Shown piece by piece: positions 61,620 to 64,000 of a stretch of 64,000 nt of DNA. The DNA is taken from contig OX457064.1 of NCBI GenBank assembly GCA_949752795.1, forward strand, positions 37,072,368-37,136,367, in the 5' to 3' direction. Source of the stretch: Hyperoodon ampullatus (Eukaryota > Chordata > Mammalia > Artiodactyla > Ziphiidae). The notes under the pieces were generated by a model. That model made no database searches. It was not told the origin of the DNA and was given only the letters and a program-made list of their open reading frames with translations. The position numbers and the translations under genes are program-made. Positions within the stretch are counted from its first letter, which is position 1; each line of letters begins with the position of its first letter.

Positions 61620-62450
61620 ATAAAATTGTTCTCATTTGAAAAATTTAAAGCAACCATTCATAAGAATTTATGTATTCAATGAAATATTCTTAAAAATGCA
61701 AACAGTTCTTTAAAACTACTATTCAGAATTGACATGGAATGAATTCATATGAATGGCCATTAAATATTTGAAAAAATATCCACCTTATTAGTAATCAGAG
61801 AAATGTAAATTAACAAAAAATATGCCATTTCCTGCTTATCAGTTGGTAAAGTAGTTTTTAAAAACACGAATATTTTATATTGGTAAAGGTGAGTTGAAAT
61901 TGGGACTTGCATGTGTTACTGATGGGGTTATAAATTTTTAAGATGTCTTCTGGAAAGCAATTGGGCAGTCTGTATCAAGAAACAAAAAAATTATCATATC
62001 TGTTAACTCATAATTCAACTTCTACAATTTTTTCTTTAAGGAAAGAGTCAGATTTAATGAAGACAAACAAGTCTGATCGATATTTAAAATAATGAGAAAT
62101 TGAAAATGGGCTAAATGTCCATCATTAGGGAAGTGATTAAATAATATTACGTAGCTCTTAGAAATTACGTTGTGATTTGACCTAAATAATAGAAGGGTTT
62201 ATTCATAATCTGAATTTAATTATGTTTTAAAGAATAATTAATGACATGTGGAAAATGCTTGTAGTGCTGATGTTAAAATCCAGGCGTCAAAATACATGTG
62301 AAAGATAATGAAAATACACAAAATTATTAGAGATTACACCTGTACTCTGGGATTCCAAGAAATATTTTTATTTTATTCTTTACACTTTCCTTTATTTTCC
62401 ACATTTTCTGTAATGAACAAGTATTACTTTTATAATCAGATAGTATAAAA
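61620..62450 (+). mobile_element. Old L1 (L1M class) 3'-end relic
   Basis: TTAGTAATCAGAGAAATGTA, GGGCTAAATGTCCATCATTA, CATTTTCTGTAATGAACAAG and TATTACTTTTATAATCAG follow old L1 ORF2-end and 3'-UTR order. Confidence 0.7.
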
Positions 62451-62880
62451 GATTTGTCAGTATTATTAGTAATTAAAAATTACAATCACTTTACACATTT
62501 ACTAATAAGCAGAGATTTTTTATTATATTTTCTCTTTCATTAAATGGGGATGAAAAAATACTACTTCCCAGAGTTTGGGAGATTAAATGTGATCATGTAA
62601 GAGAAAATGCTATTTTAAAAGTCCTATACATTTCTATAAAAACATTATATACATATTTTTCTACTATTACATCTTTTAGCTGAGACATTAGATTAGCATG
62701 ACTAAGATGGCTTCTGAACAACAAAGATTTCTCCAACGGGCATTTGCAACCAGAATCAAAGTCAAAATTCTAGAAATCTTACAAGGATTCCAATTTAATT
62801 TCCTCAAAAGGAACATAATTTAAATGAAGGTTTAATATTTACTCAAAATATAATTATATTGTTAATTAAATGCCAGAATT
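62451..62880. other. Intronic sequence with no recognised element
   Basis: AT-rich, with nothing assignable. Confidence 0.5.
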
Positions 62881-62888
62881 TTTTTTTT

Positions 62889-63100
62889 TTTTTTTTTTTT
62901 TTTTTGCGGTACATGGGCCTCTCACTGTTGTGGCCTCTCCCGTTGCGGAGCACAGGCTCTGGATGCGCAGGCTCAGCGGCCATGGCTCACAGGCCCAGCC
63001 ACTCCGCGGCATGTGGGATCTTCCCGGACCGGGGCACAAACCCGTGTCCCCTGCATCGGCAGGCGGACTCTCAACCACTGCACCACCAGGGAAGCCCCTG
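62889..63100 (-). mobile_element. Young CHR SINE with a long poly-T
   Basis: Short-form copy preceded by about 25 T. GAATTTT-type sequence on both sides suggests a short TSD inside the T run. Confidence 0.92.
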
Positions 63101-64000
63101 GAATTTTTATATTGTCATATTCATCCTAAAATCATTACACTATCTTTTGTGAAAAGGATTATGGGTGATGATCCTTTTGTATCTCCATTTTCCAACTTTT
63201 CTCTAACATAATTATATTCTCGGTACCAGCCCAAATTATGAATATAAGCCCTTCTATTATTTGGGTCAAATTCCTAGACATACAGGAACTTGAAACAAAA
63301 CGTTGGGCACTCTACCTTTTGGGGAGCAGAAGGAAGAAGTCAGATAAGAAAAAACAAAAGAGAAAAAGCCTTTAAAATTATAGGAAGAGATCCAGGAGAC
63401 CACAGCGTTATAAAAAGCAGGAGGGATACAAATTTCAAGACAGGTATTATCAAGTTACCGTGAGCTTGAGAAAGATGATAATAGGCAAAAAAAAAGTCAT
63501 TGGTACTTTGCATTTGATAAACAGGTACTATCCTAAAGAATAGTTTTCATATAGAATGGAAGCAATTTGAATGAATGATGACGATATCTAAATAACTAGA
63601 CATAGGGAGCTATTTTCAAAACAAACACACTTTGGCCTAAAACAATTCTACAACGACATTCACTTATAGCCCATGATACATGTATATTATGTATATATCG
63701 GTGTGCATCCTCATGGATTCTAAAGAAGCCCTAGAAGCCCATTATAAGGTATGGCTGGAGCAGGGAGAAAATGTCCTGGAGAAGAGAAATCTCTGGTAAC
63801 AGCCCCTTTCAGGCAGTCTTTTCTGAGGCTTCTGACCCTCGCAGTGTATTTTTCACCTAATTTCTGGAAGATTTACACTTTATGTGACTGAGAATTGTGA
63901 TACCCTAATGTGATGTGTAATTCTTAGAATATATTATACTGCATAATATAATATCCAGGTATAGCTTTTAAAAATGTATTTGTGGTGATTTCCATTAAAA
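63101..64000. other. Intronic sequence with no recognised element
   Basis: Nothing assignable in the last 0.9 kb. Confidence 0.5.

Larger units (their letters stand above)
32061..64000 (-). other. HDAC9: HDAC9 intron, acceptor-side part (runs off the window)
   Basis: The high-coordinate side of the exon shows no other recognisable exon. The preceding HDAC9 exon, expected to carry the segment ending just before the [10 protein letters not shown] block, was not seen. Two plus-strand L1 insertions here are antisense to the gene. Confidence 0.75.

Noticed and set aside
1..64000. Further HDAC9 exons
   Set aside because: I looked for the flanking catalytic-domain exons and the terminal exon on the minus strand and saw none. 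A tblastn with HDAC9 would settle this.
1..64000. Endogenous retrovirus or LTR element
   Set aside because: No paired LTRs, primer-binding site or gag/pol/env-type frame was seen. The reverse-transcriptase frames are all L1 type.

Overview
The window is mammalian nuclear DNA, best explained as cetacean and probably toothed whale. It is AT-rich, almost free of long host reading frames, and carries many copies of a tRNA-Glu-derived CHR-type SINE. Most of these copies are the short form of about 210 bp, which matches the deletion subfamilies described from whales. It also holds three long L1 copies and older layers of L2, MIR, MER3/MER5A and L1M/HAL1 relics. Nothing prokaryotic is present.

The host gene content I can support is one coding exon: 119 bp on the minus strand at 31,942-32,060, with a canonical acceptor and donor and an open frame. 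Its 39 complete codons match the class IIa histone deacetylase catalytic domain and fit HDAC9 better than HDAC4, 5 or 7. It carries the conserved Asp that is the third zinc ligand. The window is therefore one HDAC9 exon inside two very large introns: about 31.9 kb or more on the donor side (1-31,941) and about 31.9 kb or more on the acceptor side (32,061-64,000). The neighbouring exons were not found by eye and probably lie outside.

Layout. 1-5.6 kb: intron with a GT microsatellite and two old SINEs. 5.6-7.56 kb: a long L2 relic split by a MER3 element. 8.4-8.97 kb: a very homogeneous G-rich minisatellite with about 30 units of 17/18 bp. 9.1-9.55 kb: a MIR split by a young SINE. 11.0-17.15 kb: near full-length L1 on the minus strand (sense to HDAC9), with an older SINE at its 5' edge. 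17.9-24.7 kb: MIR, L2, old L1, MER5A and SINE relics. 26-31.7 kb: three young SINEs. 31.94-32.06 kb: the HDAC9 exon. 33.9-34.9 kb: a HAL1-like relic. 35.93-41.72 kb: full-length L1 on plus, flanked by a perfect 15-bp target-site duplication (TSD). 42.1-44.3 kb: older L1/HAL1 material with a SINE. 44.32-50.98 kb: a second plus-strand L1 that is part of a compound insertion bounded by a perfect 16-bp TSD. 51.6-54.8 kb: two minus-strand L2 relics facing one plus-strand L2, with a SINE in two of them. 55.3-63.1 kb: old L1 ends, MIR, L2 and four young SINEs.

The most interesting structure is the compound insertion. After the L1's own A-rich 3' end come about 760 bp of non-L1 sequence with its own AATAAA and poly(A), then the tail of a different L1 subfamily, and only then the second copy of the TSD. 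This looks like L1-mediated 3' transduction, or a multi-template reverse-transcription chimera. No new enzymatic system was found. All L1 reading frames are broken by stops and frameshifts.
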